This document shows, piece by piece, positions 22,038-60,290 of a stretch of DNA of 64,000 bases (positions are counted from its first letter, which is position 1; every line of letters begins with the position of its first letter). The notes under the pieces were generated by a model. That model worked only from the letters and a program-made list of their open reading frames with translations, ran no database searches and was not told the DNA's origin. The stretch comes from Mesostigma viride (taxonomy: Eukaryota > Streptophyta > Mesostigmatophyceae > Mesostigmatales > Mesostigmataceae). The DNA lies in contig RPFO01000090.1 in NCBI GenBank assembly GCA_009746045.1, forward strand, positions 1,228,025 to 1,292,024. Direction: 5' to 3'. Both the position numbers and the translations under genes were made by a program.

Positions 22038-23259
22038 GGCAGCCACCACAGCCTGTTTTGCGAAGTAAACAAACTCTAGTTTACTATAATAATCTCTGGC
22101 GATGTCCTGCTGGAAGGGGGTCGAAATTGCCCCCCAAAGCAAAGCGAGCTTTTCGATAAATTCAGGTGCGGAGCCCGGTAAATCATAACCGTTGCAGAAG
22201 GTCCTCAACAAACGCACCTACGCATGAGGAAATCAGCTTAATCCCAAGCTTTCCAGTGAAAAAAATTCTGTTTCCTGCCTGCTGTCAGTACGTTCAACGT
22301 TGTGGGCCTAGTCCTGCCAACAGTGCAAAGCCCTCGCTGCCACCAAATTATGGTGATGGCGCCCGTTGCTAGGTCATCGGGGAAATAGGTTAAATGCGGT
22401 GGATTGCGCCTTACCGCAGCTCCTAACTGGCATGAGGTATGTCCGTATGTGGCCAGTGGCATATCCCCCGGACGCTGCTCAGTCCTTCGAACTGCGAGCG
22501 GTCTTCGAGGTCGTTCGGAACCCGCCCTGTATGCCCTCGACCAACCAAATACTAGGCGGCTGCCTTCTTTCAAACTGTGGACTGACGGCACGTGGCCCGT
22601 AGGACCTCCAAGGCTCCAACACATAGGCTTGAAAATGCCTGACTGTGACAGTGTGAACAGTGTGACTCCACTGTTGACAACTTCAAAGCATGAAAGCAAA
22701 GTTGAAGTTTGCAGGCGAAGGCTTGAAAAGGGACACGTCATGCATGCATCTGAGTGGTCAGCCGCTGGGCGCTGCCGCGGTATGTACAGTACTAGATGTA
22801 CATTGTACAGCGCGCCGCGCCGCGCGGCGTGTCCTATTCGCGGGAGACGCTGAGCTGGCTGGCTCCAGCTCAGCCAGGCGCCAGGCCGCGACGCGACGCC
22901 TTGCCGCTCTGTTGTTGTTGTTGTTGTTGTTGGCTTGTTGTTGTTTGTTGTTGTTGCTCACGCCGGGTCCGACCAAGTAGCGCCGTTACCGAGCACGACG
23001 GAACCCTAACGGTTAGTGGTCTTGGTCAATGGCAATACCAGTCCTAACTGCGGGATCCTAGACTGGGCGAGATATGGCAGTGTGATAATGATTACACAAG
23101 CATATTCGGGCAGACTTGCTGTTGGTTTTCTCTCCGTTCGGGGCCCCACGCTCCCCCTCGCTAGGCCTCACGTCATGGTTCACATGGCGAAGGAGATTTA
23201 GCTCCGCATTAACTAATCGTTTAACGGAGGTTTGTATACACTTTTTAAACCCATCCACA
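22038..23259. promoter_or_regulatory. Shared divergent upstream region of nibrin and the LysM-M23 gene
   Basis: The two genes start back to back here, so their promoters must lie in this 1.2 kb. It contains a GC-rich patch around 22800-22830 (GCGCGCCGCGCCGCGCGGCG) and a (TTG)n tract at 22911-22960. I could not identify a TATA box or a transcription start with confidence. Frames of up to 167 codons lack recognisable domains. Confidence 0.45.
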
Positions 23260-31530
<8,271 letters not shown>

Positions 31531-32694
31531 GGGGGACTAAATAAGTAAACATGCAGTCCTGGTGCTTTTATCGGACATGTAAACCGTTTGCGGCTTTACA
31601 AGGAACTCCTCCCAGTGCTTGTACTTACCCTCCGGGTTGGAGAGGTGGTGATTTTTCAGAGGAGGCTGCTTAGATTCTGTACGCAAATGCTTGGATTTGT
31701 ACATGCATCTTGCTGTTTGCCGGTTGGTGCATAACGAAGACGTTTGTTGCAAGGTGTTCTGGGTCATCTCCAACCCCCAGCGTTGTATTGTAGACGCTAG
31801 TGAGTATCAAGTAAGAGAACCAATACACTAACTTGAGTAAATGTTAATACGTGGACATATGTATGAAGTGAGACAACTATGCCTGGACTGTCATGACTAT
31901 GCTGGGGACTGTCATGGAGTCAGTTTGATGCCAGTACTAGTTAGGAAGTGGAGCAGGCAGCTGTGTATCATAACCCATTCCTAAGACCTCAAGTTATAAA
32001 GTAGATCACCCCCTTGCGACATGTACGTTGTCACAAATTATTAGTTACTTACTGTCTCTGTCACAACAACAACAAAAACAACAACTGTCTCTGTCACAGT
32101 CCTCTCTTGGGAGTTGGGAAGGCACACGGCACATGTGATTTGCATGCATGGCTTTCAGACAGGTAAGCATGGTCGCAATTATACAGATGTCTCATTGATA
32201 CAGTCATGTATAAGCTAGACGTGATATTTGTATTTGCATGCTCTGTGTGCAGTCTTTCTGGACGCTTGGAAGCATATGGCATGGCCAACGTAATGCACAC
32301 TGACATGACCTAATTGATAGTAGCTCCATTGAGGGGAGTTCGTAATTCCTCGTGTTCAATGGAGGGTACTTAGATCCTCAAAGTCAGGGTACTTACCGGT
32401 CTGTTGAGGATGATTCGATCCTCATACAACTGGCGGGAGAGCGATCAGACGCTAGTGCTTACAACTGGACATACACTCCTGGCCGCTAGGAACAAACACA
32501 ATCATCACGCGAGTTTGTAAACCGTCTAGGTCCCGCTCTAAACTATAGCCAGCCATTTCCACCTCAATCCATGATGCAATTCCCACTTGCACAAAAGAGG
32601 GTTGTTGGCACACATGTACAGCGTCCACTGTCCAGGGTCCTCAGCCTTCGTGGTTGCAAGCATTGGTTGCCTCATGAACAACCACTGGGTGCGT
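31531..32694. other. Convergent intergenic region
   Basis: This lies between the stop of the LysM-M23 gene and the minus-strand stop at 32695, and should hold both 3' UTRs. Features seen are a (CAACAA) patch at 32066-32085 and short duplicated GGATC-containing pieces at 32340-32425. No gene was recognised. Confidence 0.5.
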
Positions 32695-33555
32695 TCACCA
32701 TTTCAGAATCCCGGAGGACGGGTCCTGTGCCCGCCTCATCGCATCCTTGACAAACCAGTCGACCACCTTTCCGGAGTTGAGCTCCGCAAGGGGTACGCCC
32801 TCTTCCTTGGATATGACCTTTAGCAGATTGAGTGATGATATCTGCTCAGAGAACGAGTTGAGGGCAACATGGACAGAAGGAAAAGAATCTTGGGAGTCAG
32901 ATGGTGCGCAAGTGCGTAAAGAAACCTATTCCACAGTTTCTTTGGCAAAAAAGCGAGCACTATCCTTAATCCTGGCCGAAACCTAATTGCTTGACTCGTA
33001 CGAATCCAGCTTCCTTACCGTCAGCCTCGCCAGAAACTTCTCATGCATATCGAGTGGCGCCAGGTCTACGATGCCTGCTTCCGCGGTGGTAAGGAAAGTA
33101 TCAGGGCCACCGCCTCTGACTTCACCGAAGTCGATGCTGCCCAATGGATCCAACATGGGGGATTCATCATCCATCGGCGCAAACGGATCAAACGTTTCAT
33201 CCTTCGCCGCGCGAGCACAGAATCGTGATGAACCTGCATGGGTCATTCGTGAAAATTGTGGATACATGTTTACAATCAATTCCACAGCCAATTCTCGTAA
33301 ACTGCTGCAAGTAGGCACGCGCACTGCAAACCATTAAGACCATTCTGACTGCGCCTAATATGCTTGCACCTATTACCATATCTTTTTGGCTGTCTCAAGT
33401 GAACCCGACCAGCTGCTGGGCCTTTCCTCGCGTTGAAGACATGAGTTGTTCGAAAAACCGTGCAACTTGGTGAAATCTTGATCGGATGTGAAAAATTCGA
33501 TTGCACACTGGCACGAAGAGACATTGTAGGCATCGAGCAAATAGCCTCCATGTTC
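32695..33555 (-). CDS. Unidentified spliced gene, 3' part
   Basis: Three exons fit GT-AG rules and share one phase: 33555-33410, 33304-33019 and 32841-32695, giving 192 residues and a TGA at 32697-32695. The translation looks protein-like, unlike the satellite frames. It contains GGYLLDAYNVSSCQC, then SLRELAVELIVNMYPQF, an acidic proline-containing stretch DPFAPMDDESPMLDPLGSID, and a charged C-terminus with VISKEEGVPLAELNSGK and VVDWFVKDAMRRAQD ending GILKW. I do not recognise the family. Earlier exons probably lie between 33.6 and 34.2 kb, divergent from HDAC. The splice evidence is moderate and the function unknown. Confidence 0.45.
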
Positions 33556-34337
33556 CTGGCACAGAAATGAAAGGCTACCCGAGGTTAGAAAGCAGCCGTA
33601 AATATCAATAGACGCTGTTTGAAAAATGCGGTTTAAAAATTTGCCAAATCAGGCCTTGCCAACGTCCGCCAGCTGCAGGTATTTACCTTGCCTATGTGGA
33701 AGAAAGCCTACTTCATCGTTACGTTTGGCAGGACGTGTTGTAGGTTATCCGACCATAGCTGAGGTTGCCACGTGGCTGCTGCTGCTCGGTTGCAGCAAGA
33801 AAGATGACTGAGCGCCACGGGTGGCAGCCGATAGCAGAATGCACAAGCAGCCCTGACGCAGCATAATAATTTTTATTAGGTAGTCCAGCCTGACGCTTGT
33901 CAGAACTCACAAGCCACCAGGAGCCAATTCCTAATCGTTTGCTCCAATGGTCCTCTACTGTGATTAGGGAACTGATTTCAGGCCTTTACAACAGGCATGC
34001 TCTGCACTCAGCAGTAGTAGTGGGCGCTCCGCGCGCATAAGAGGACACCACGTGACCCAGGCATGGCGAAATAATATGCGCCCTCGATTACGTACACCAC
34101 GAAGTACCGTAAAAGCGCGAGAATTTCCGACTGCGATCATGGCCGCTTTTTTTTTACAAAGGAAATGAAGGGGTCTACGTGAGGTGTAATTAGTCGTCGC
34201 TCAGTCTTACACACCTCAGTTGACCACGTCCATGTTTCACGGACTTCGCTCGATGCTTCCGATTACAGCCGGTGCCAACATGCTTGGGACTGGCGTATAG
34301 AGCGAGGCTGAATTAAAGTGTACCATCAAAGTATACC
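33556..34337. other. Presumed divergent upstream region of HDAC and the unidentified gene
   Basis: No exon is convincingly called. It should contain the HDAC 5' UTR and promoter near the right end, and possibly first exons of the minus-strand gene. Confidence 0.4.
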
Positions 34338-53443
<19,106 letters not shown>

Positions 53444-53477
53444 TCGATATGAGCACTCTTCTTTTCCATTTGAAAGT

Positions 53478-53515
53478 GGATCAGGACCACGATGACGTGG
53501 ATGTTTCTTGATACG
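53478..53515 (+). repeat. Echo of the HDAC terminal exon
   Basis: GATCAGGACCACGATGACGT and then GGATGTTTCTTGAT repeats the last codons and stop region of HDAC (53411-53444), about 68 bases downstream in the 3' UTR. Confidence 0.9.
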
Positions 53516-54544
53516 CCCTTCATTTCCGCTTGAGGACTCCCTTGAGGATGCTTGCTCTGTGGCGCAGTCATGAGATCTAATCAGGCAGCACATGCCTTGG
53601 GTTGCTCCGCTCCTCTTGGATGCTAATGCTCTCAAAGATCGAGATAAACGACACGTGTGCAGAGGGTAGGGGGGCACAGGGGGTGGGGTGGGGGTTGATG
53701 GTCGTTGTGGGAGGTTGATGTCCTGAGGCTTAACCTTTGGGCGCCTAGCACACGAATGCAGCATGCTTGGCTGCATGGTTTTTCACAATAACTTTGATTT
53801 CGAAGTGGAAGATGGCATTTCTTGCAGTAAGCGCAACTTTATTTTCTTTATTTATAACAATTACCTGACAACGTATTTTCTGGGAATGGTCCGATTGATT
53901 GAAATTGTGAATTCAATATGTAGAATACATGAATGCATATCCGCAAATGGCCGCTCGATCAGCCTGCAGTGTTGCCCTGATATCATATTGGATCGAGGTC
54001 GTGCACCTGGCTAGGTATGCAGCCCGCACAGCTGCCAGGGCGCGCTTCATCCTCACATGGCGAGCCCCTGGCCGCGCACGGTAATTTTAAGCGGTATATG
54101 TGACCAACACTGGACTTGATTCGTGATAGGGTGGGGCTGGACACGAACTACTTACCGCCTCGTCTGCCATTGCAGTAGAGGACAGCTCGATCGGATGAGG
54201 ATAAAAGCTGCTGAATCTGGCGCTGCTGCTGTTCTCAAGCGACAAGATGCTGCAATCTGCAAACGCAATATCGTGGTGTGGAACTAGTCCCGAATTAAGG
54301 CTCAGTCGCTCTCTCTCGCAAGGGGCCGTTGAGACTGATGCACCACTCCTGGACAGCATCAAGGGCCCTGCATTCTTGGGCAAGCTGGGCTCGAGCACGT
54401 ACTTCGTCCGTGTTGAGCGCGCAGCTCGCGTCGGTGGTCCCACTGGGCCTGTCGTGGTGACCACGGCTGATCTGAACGGGAAGCTGGCTGTCTTGAGGGC
54501 CCACAAGGAGCTGCATTAAATTAAATTAAATTAAATTATAACAT
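53516..54544. other. HDAC 3' flank with retroelement scraps
   Basis: No gene was recognised. About 54007-54085 resembles a short LINE C-terminal piece (plus sense, FILTWRAPGRAR). About 54517-54545 looks like the 3' end of a minus-sense element: an (AAATT)n tail next to ATAACATGCCTCCGTGG, resembling the ends at 6240 and 55140. Confidence 0.5.
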
Positions 54545-55140
54545 GCCTCCGTGGACTCGACGGCGCCGTCACCAAGATGCTGCGATGTTAACATCCCCTT
54601 TGGTTTGCACATTAGTAATGAGGATTTGTACGCTGATTTGCCCTATGTTTCCCACATTATTAGGCACAGGCGCCTGGGCCTAGCCGGGCACCTGGCCCGC
54701 ACAGATCAGGTAGATACCTCAGATAGCCTAGCTGGCACCAAGCCCGCCCAGCCTGGGCGATATGTCCTCACCTGGCGTGCCCCCGGCCGCGCGCGGCAGG
54801 GCCGCCACCCGTGGACTTTTCGTGATAGACTCGGCATGGACATGTGCTACACTAGACGTGACGGGCTCACACCCGGGCAGCCTCCTGGTTTGTCTGTAAT
54901 ATGGAGGCAGATGGTGCGCAAGGATAGATGGCAAGTAGTGATGAAGGAGACCACCCCCAAGCCTGTGGGGGCTCCGTGTGTGACCAAGTATGGCATTCAT
55001 AGCGATTCGGGCCGCGGTGCCCACACCCCTGTAACTAGGACCTAGATAGCTTATACCATCCATTCCATCCCATGTTCCCCTCCCACTGAGGACTTATGCT
55101 CACGTGACGCAGTCACGTGTCTATTAATTAATTAATTAAT
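54545..55140 (+). mobile_element. LINE 3' fragment (plus strand)
   Basis: The translation carries the LINE C-terminal region: GLHISNEDLYADLPYVS, LAGHLARTDQVDTSDS, KPAQPGRYVLTWR and WRQMVRKDRWQVV. The 3' UTR contains a palindrome CACGTGACGCAGTCACGTG (55101-55119) immediately before an (ATTA)n tail (55121-55140). It is 5'-truncated; the inverted sister is at 5716-7200. Confidence 0.88.
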
Positions 55141-55800
55141 GCCTCCGTGGGGAGATCATGTAGCACATATTCCTTGATGGATGGGTGGGGTGGAAGGAGC
55201 CGCGTAATCGAACTAACCTAACTCTAGGCTATCTAGTCTAGAAAATCCTAACTACACTACTCATCAAAACGCCTCCTCCGCTTGGGGGGAGGTGGCTTGC
55301 CCACAGGGGCTGGCGTGTGAGCCTTGACAATCTTTTGCCACCGCGTCTTGTTCTGCATGGCAGTCCAAAGAAGGGAGAGAGAGTGGATGCGGTGTTCAAA
55401 CTGGGCTGGGTCCACTATAGGTCGTCCAGCAACATCTGGATGTAGTTCGTGACCGATGTTTCCCTACCCTTTTGGGAATGTCCTTGGGGCCAGGCCAGGT
55501 CAGCATATGCCGCCCTGGCTGGCCAAGCCGCTGGGGGCCTGCCAGACCAAGGGCGGTGTCGACCTGGCTGGTGCGAGCAAGGTGTCCTACAAATGCTATC
55601 CTACGCTGCCTAATCTCGTCCGAAATACGAGGCATACCCTGATACAAAGACTCTAATGACGGGCGCTTGGAAAACCCTACGTTCAGGACCTTTCGGAGCA
55701 TCCTGTAAACCGTGCCGTCGAGCTTAGCTGCCAGTGTGGGTGTGATTGTCCACGCCTCGGCGCCATACGTGAGCACCCTGAGTTGAATGCCCTTCACCGC
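55121..55800 (-). mobile_element. LINE 3' fragment (minus strand), tail to tail with the previous one
   Basis: Minus-strand translation of about 55797-55396 gives LTYGAEAWTITPTLAAKLDG, NVGFSKRPSLESLYQGMP and FVGHLARTSQVDTALGL, a different subfamily from the neighbouring copy. Its 3' UTR ends CTCCCCACGGAGGC and shares the (ATTA)n run at 55121-55140 with the plus-strand LINE. The 5' end, near 55800, is truncated. Confidence 0.87.
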
Positions 55801-56577
55801 TGGCTAGCACGCCGGCGATGGAGACGGGATTTTTGTTGTTTGGGGAACCGATTGTGGGAGGCTGAGCCCGCAGCCGCCACTGATTGCTATTGAACCCTTG
55901 CAGCTGGCCAGGCCGCAAGGAGCTCAGCCGCCGGCGCGGCGCTAACCGATAAGGCATGCTCGAGCCTCTACCCCGAGACTACCGGTAGGCTATACCCGAT
56001 AGTGCATGCTCGAGCCTCTAACCCGAGACTACCGGCACTCAGCGGATCTGTGCTACCGAGGGCGACGGTTCTCTGACCGTCCCGGCGCGCACTGGCTTCC
56101 GTACCTTGCTTAGGCACTGACTAGCATCTAGACATCAATCTTTGATGCCCACCTGACTAGGCGCCCAGGCCGGCGACTACCGGCCAGCGGATAGATGCCA
56201 CTCGGGAGCACAACTCCCATCACTTTCTTTTTAAATAATTATCATAAATTATTTAAAGCGAGGGGCAATAGGGTACTAGCACTGACCCTATATACGTACG
56301 GTCAAGTAGAGAAACACGTAACGGCACACTGGCCGTCCCCAAATCCTAAACCCCAAGGAGGGTGCCCTACGCTGGGATCTGAGCACGCCAAAAACACCCG
56401 GGCTTTGCTCCCGGCCTCCTTTTCTACTTGGGTGCAACTGCACCACATGCATCATTAGTATAGGCACATGCACTGGCCGCCTGTCAGGTCTAGGGAAATG
56501 TATTCATGGATGAAAGAAGCGCCCATTCCCATGCAAAAGACGATGTCAGGTCACACTGTAAAAAAAAACTCATGTCC
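55801..56577. other. Spacer with a two-copy direct repeat
   Basis: Two copies of GCATGCTCGAGCCTCTA(C/A)CC followed by CGAGACTACCGG lie at about 55955-55991 and 56003-56035. No gene was recognised. Confidence 0.55.
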
Positions 56578-57918
56578 TCATGAGCTGCCGCAGCAGCTTG
56601 TATACTGAGGCCCCGACAGCATCGCTGGCTTGGTCAAGGCATCGGCAATATTCTCGCTCTCGGGGATCCACCGCCGCTCATCCAACACCGTGGCGGACTC
56701 GGCCAACACAAGGTAATCTAGTTTGGTGGTGGAGGCGAGCGGGTTATTCAGAAACTCCATTATTGACTTGCTATCTGTGCACAGCCGCATGCGGAGCGAC
56801 AGCGCCACGCGGGCCTTATCCGCAAGCCATTGCAAAAGTCTGACGCTGCATGCACATAACACGCATGGTCGACAGAGGAAATGAACGCGCGACACTCCGC
56901 GCGGTTGCTGTCTACCACTACCGGCTGATGGATGCGGCTATACCAGTCGACAAGAGTGGGCTGCCCATGCAGTGGGGCTATCAAGAAAAAAGGTGGCCGC
57001 CTCCCGCGCGCGCAGCTGCGTGATGGTACGCGACTCCAGGTTCGCGTCAGAGTAAATGGTCATTGCCACCGGGCGGGTGATATCAACCCCCCACACGCGC
57101 AGGCCCGGCATGATCGACGCCAAGACTTGCGTCCGAAGATGCTGCGCTCCCATGCCCGCAATTAAGCACGGCGTCGGGCGCAGGCGCGTATAGATGGACA
57201 GGTCGGGTCGCACCGTGCCCGCGAGCCACCCCAGGTCCCCAGCTGGCCGCGCAATTGCGGTCCCGCGGACGCATCCAGCCGCTCAGGCAGCGATTGCGCG
57301 AGCTTGTCCGCGTATTCCTGCTTGCATGGCCGCCATGTCAATGCACCAGCCAACCGGTGTGCGGTGCAAAGTGTAGGTTAGGCCACAGAAAGGGACGGGG
57401 GTGTCGGGGTCCAGCCACAACGTGCGGCTAGTGGGCAAAAGCTTGGCCACAGCGGTTACGAACTGCCGGACCCACGCCCGGGGTCCAATAAGCCGCCAGT
57501 CATCCCCCTGCCATAATTGCATGAACGCGGGCTCGTGTGGGTTGGGTGTGTGGATGTGAAAGAGGTTGCTATCGATGCGAGAAAACACCGCCCCCATGCT
57601 AGCAAAGATGCGTTCAGCCGTCTTGCGAAAGATGATGGGGCTAGACTGCAGGCCCTCCACACCAAGGAGAAGCCGCAAGTACACACACCGCAGCTCCCCC
57701 TGCCATGCACACCAAAGGGACCTTGACCACATACTGTCACCGTGCCAAGCCACACTTCCTCGGCCACTGCATGCCGGGTCGCTATATGGAGAAAGTCCCG
57801 CTGAAAATCTGAGCAGGCCATGGCATAGTCCAAACCCCGATCCAACAGCCCCAAGAACACCGATGTTAACACCCGGCTAGTGGTCTGCGACAGCCCGGGC
57901 GTAAACAATTCCTCCTCC
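56578..57918 (-). pseudogene. Decayed Ty1/copia-like reverse transcriptase-RNase H fragment
   Basis: Minus-strand frames, broken by shifts, show a copia-type order. About 57890-57770 has LDYAMACSDFQRDFLHIA (the RT D-x-x-x-AFL region). About 57640-57560 has SPIIFRKTAERIFASMG and RIDSNLF. About 57515 has LWQGDDWRL in the YxDD position. About 57210-56950 has RPDLSIYTRL and TIYSDANLESRTI (RNase H D). About 56915 has NRAECRAF. About 56800-56650 has TDSKSIMEFLNN and RRWIPESENIADALTKP, the classic copia RNase H end. Several frameshifts are present and no gag or integrase was seen. It is certainly dead. Confidence 0.75.
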
Positions 57919-58065
57919 GACAACTGTCGCGTCTGCGTACCACAATCTCCGGCGCCACCATGGCGGCTGGCCATGCTCAGCTTTGGTAAAACCCAAATGA
58001 GCTGAGCTGACGTGCCTGCCTTAACTGCATGCCTGGTGGGGTGGGCGAGGACCTGTCCCATGATT
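57919..58065 (-). repeat. LTR-like direct repeat, left copy
   Basis: This 147-base segment is repeated at 59227-59373 with about two mismatches in the same orientation. On the minus strand its inner 136 bases (58060-57925) start TGGGACAGG and end CGCGACA, so TG...CA. Confidence 0.85.
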
Positions 58066-59226
58066 AAAGAAAGGAGGGCTCTCAGCCGAGGACAAGGAAC
58101 TGTCCCTCGTGCCTGATGACCACCTTATTGCCTCCCCTGCTGTAGAATACTGCTTTCACAACACACACTTTGCACAGTCTGATGATGAAGCCGCACATGC
58201 GGAATTTATTGAGAAAGTTAATACAATTACAACACGTTGATAGTCTCAATATCGATGCACTCCATGCTCACGAGCCCGCAGTTAGGCAGCGCTCCATGAC
58301 ATGCTACCGGCCTTGCTCCCAAGGAAAGGGAGAAACACGAAGGCCACTAACGAGAGACTCGAAGAGACTACACGCTACGTGAGAGTCCTCTTCGACTATG
58401 AACCAAACCATTCGTCATGCCACACGCATGACACACGCCACACTTGTCAGTCCAGCCAGGAATGCCCAAACTATCTTGCTGCCTGAACCATGCAAATAGA
58501 AACTGCATTCCAGTTGCCGTCCTGGCTTTCTACCACACATGCCAACAAAAGCAGGAAGGCATCCCGACAAATCTAAATTGCTACCCTGTTGCCGATCTCA
58601 TCTCCTAGAGGCTCCGGCATTTCTGTCCCTGGGAATGTCCGGCATTGAGTCACGACCACCAAGGTCGAAGCATAATATCCTTCAAACAATCTGCACGCTC
58701 ACACCTTGCGTGTGAGTGGCCCAGCAAACATTGCTTCTAATCTTTCCTTTCTAGAAGAAATCCCTTTGTAGGGCTGCCAGCGATTTCGCATTCATTCCAG
58801 CGATCTGGCTCCGCACCGCAAATTGTCCTTTTCCATTTTCTGTCCAGTCCTCATAACGTTGACCCGCTATTCTACACCACAAAGACACCTGGCCTGTCAA
58901 TAGCCTCGGCGCTGTTGAAGTCCAGCAGTCCAGCTCCAGCTCCAGCTCCAGCTCCAGCTCCAGCTCCAGCTGTCCACTAACTCGCGTATGATCCTCTCGA
59001 CGCTGCGCACTTGTGCTGCCGTCCGCTCAAGTACGTCAGTGCTGCGCGCCCAGCCGTGCCTGGCCCGGCGCGCGCGCACGTGCACTTTCGTCCGCTCTTA
59101 TGCTGCAAGTGCTAGTGTCCCCCCCCGGTCACTAGCCTTTGTCGAAAATGCGCAGAAAACAAATTCCTTGCGCACGTCACCGGTCTTGTGCATAGTGGGC
59201 GCCCGGATGACATAGCTCGCGTCCGT
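58066..59226. other. Spacer between the two LTR-like repeats, with a CCAGCT microsatellite
   Basis: No gene was recognised. A (CCAGCT)n tract lies at about 58920-58972. The stretch might be LTR or unrelated insertion sequence between the copia-like remnant and the Ty3-like element. Confidence 0.5.
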
Positions 59227-59373
59227 GACAGCTGTCGCGTCTGCGTACCACAATCTCCGGCGCCACCATGGCGGCTGGCCATGCTCAGCTTTGGTAAAAC
59301 CCAAATGAGCTGAGCTGACGTGCCTGCCTTAACTGCATGCCCGGTGGGGTGGGCGAGGACCTGTCCCATGATT
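59227..59373 (-). repeat. LTR-like direct repeat, right copy, beside a polypurine tract
   Basis: This is the second copy of the 147-base segment. On the minus strand it directly follows GCGAGGGGGGAATCA (about 59383-59369), which looks like the polypurine tract priming plus-strand synthesis. It begins TGGGACAGG at 59368, downstream of the Ty3-type pol. It is therefore a good candidate for the start of the 3' LTR of that element. Confidence 0.65.
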
Positions 59374-59399
59374 CCCCCCTCGCTGGCTCTCATGGCTCC

Positions 59400-60290
59400 T
59401 CACATGGCCAGCGACCGTGCCAACACCACAGCAGCTAAGGAAATGGTGACGCTACTGGTTGCGAAACGGGCAGCGACACAAACTGGGCAAAACCACTGGC
59501 CCGCTGGCACGGTGGTGAGCGCTGGCTGCAAGCAGTGCATGTGCCACCCACAATTACAGTGATCACACAGCAACATGGTATCCCCCTGGTCTACGCGATG
59601 GCAAACCTGACACTGTGCGTCCTTGACCCGCCTGGCCGTGTGCGGGGCGAGGTCAGGCAATAAGTTGGGCAACGAACACGGACTGAGGTTGCTTACGTTA
59701 TCGGTGGTGCGACTGCCGTCGACGCCCTCCAAAATGGCGACCCCAGATGGCTTGATGGCGACGATCCGCAAGATGGTCGGCCCCGCAGTCACGTCAAGAG
59801 TGTCGGTCAGCTGCGTGCGGAGAAATACGAACTGCCCCGGACGAAAATGCAGCTGACGGGCCATGTAAGCGCCCCCCCGGCGCTGAGCGTAGCGCAGGGT
59901 ATCTCGGTGCTGGGCGATGAACAAGTTGTTCATGGCGATGGGCATAACCTTGCGGAAAGTAGCCGCCCGTGCGGTCACCTCAGCCAGAAACTGACTGGCG
60001 TTGTCAAACGCCATAGGGGTGGGGTGTGCACTCTGCGCCTCCGTGGGGAGCAAGGGTGCGCGCCCAAACAACAGGAAATACGGGGAGAAACAGGCGAGCG
60101 ACTCCTGGGGTGACATTCGGTAACCCATGGCTATCCACGCCAGTTCACGATCCCACATAGTGAATGATGCTGACTGCAGGCTCCACTTGCGCAAAGCCTG
60201 CTTGACAGTCTGCACCAATCTCTCAGCCAAACCATTGGCCTGAGGATGCTCCGAGAAGTGCGACGGTGATCAATGAGACATGCATCCAAC
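59400..60290 (-). CDS. Integrase C-terminal part with PHD finger
   Basis: The frame continues from the integrase catalytic core. EHPQANGLAERLVQTVKQAL holds the third catalytic acidic residue (E of AER); then come SPYFLLFGRAPLLP and FRPGQFVFLRTQL, the usual GPY-like C-terminal segment. It ends with a C4HC3 PHD finger of about 45 residues: CQVC, then LLCDHCNCGWHMHCL, then PAGQWFCPVC. PHD fingers typically read methylated or unmodified histone H3 tails, so this one may direct integration to certain chromatin. The stop is TGA near 59400. The 5' part from 60290 to 60230 lacks an ATG because the frame enters by a shift. This copy cannot make intact integrase without frame correction. Confidence 0.87.

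Noticed and set aside
22238..22741. A 167-codon minus-strand frame as a separate gene upstream of nibrin
   Set aside because: No recognisable domain, lies in the divergent promoter interval, and composition is like its surroundings.
23116..23259. N-terminal extension of the LysM-M23 protein that could be a transit peptide
   Set aside because: The frame is open and rich in Arg/Ser, but there is no ATG in it; it would need a non-AUG start or an upstream exon, for which I see no evidence.
32880..32975. An extra exon (IKDSARFFAKETVE) in the unidentified minus-strand gene
   Set aside because: Phase and donor do not fit; joining 33019 directly to 32841 keeps the frame.
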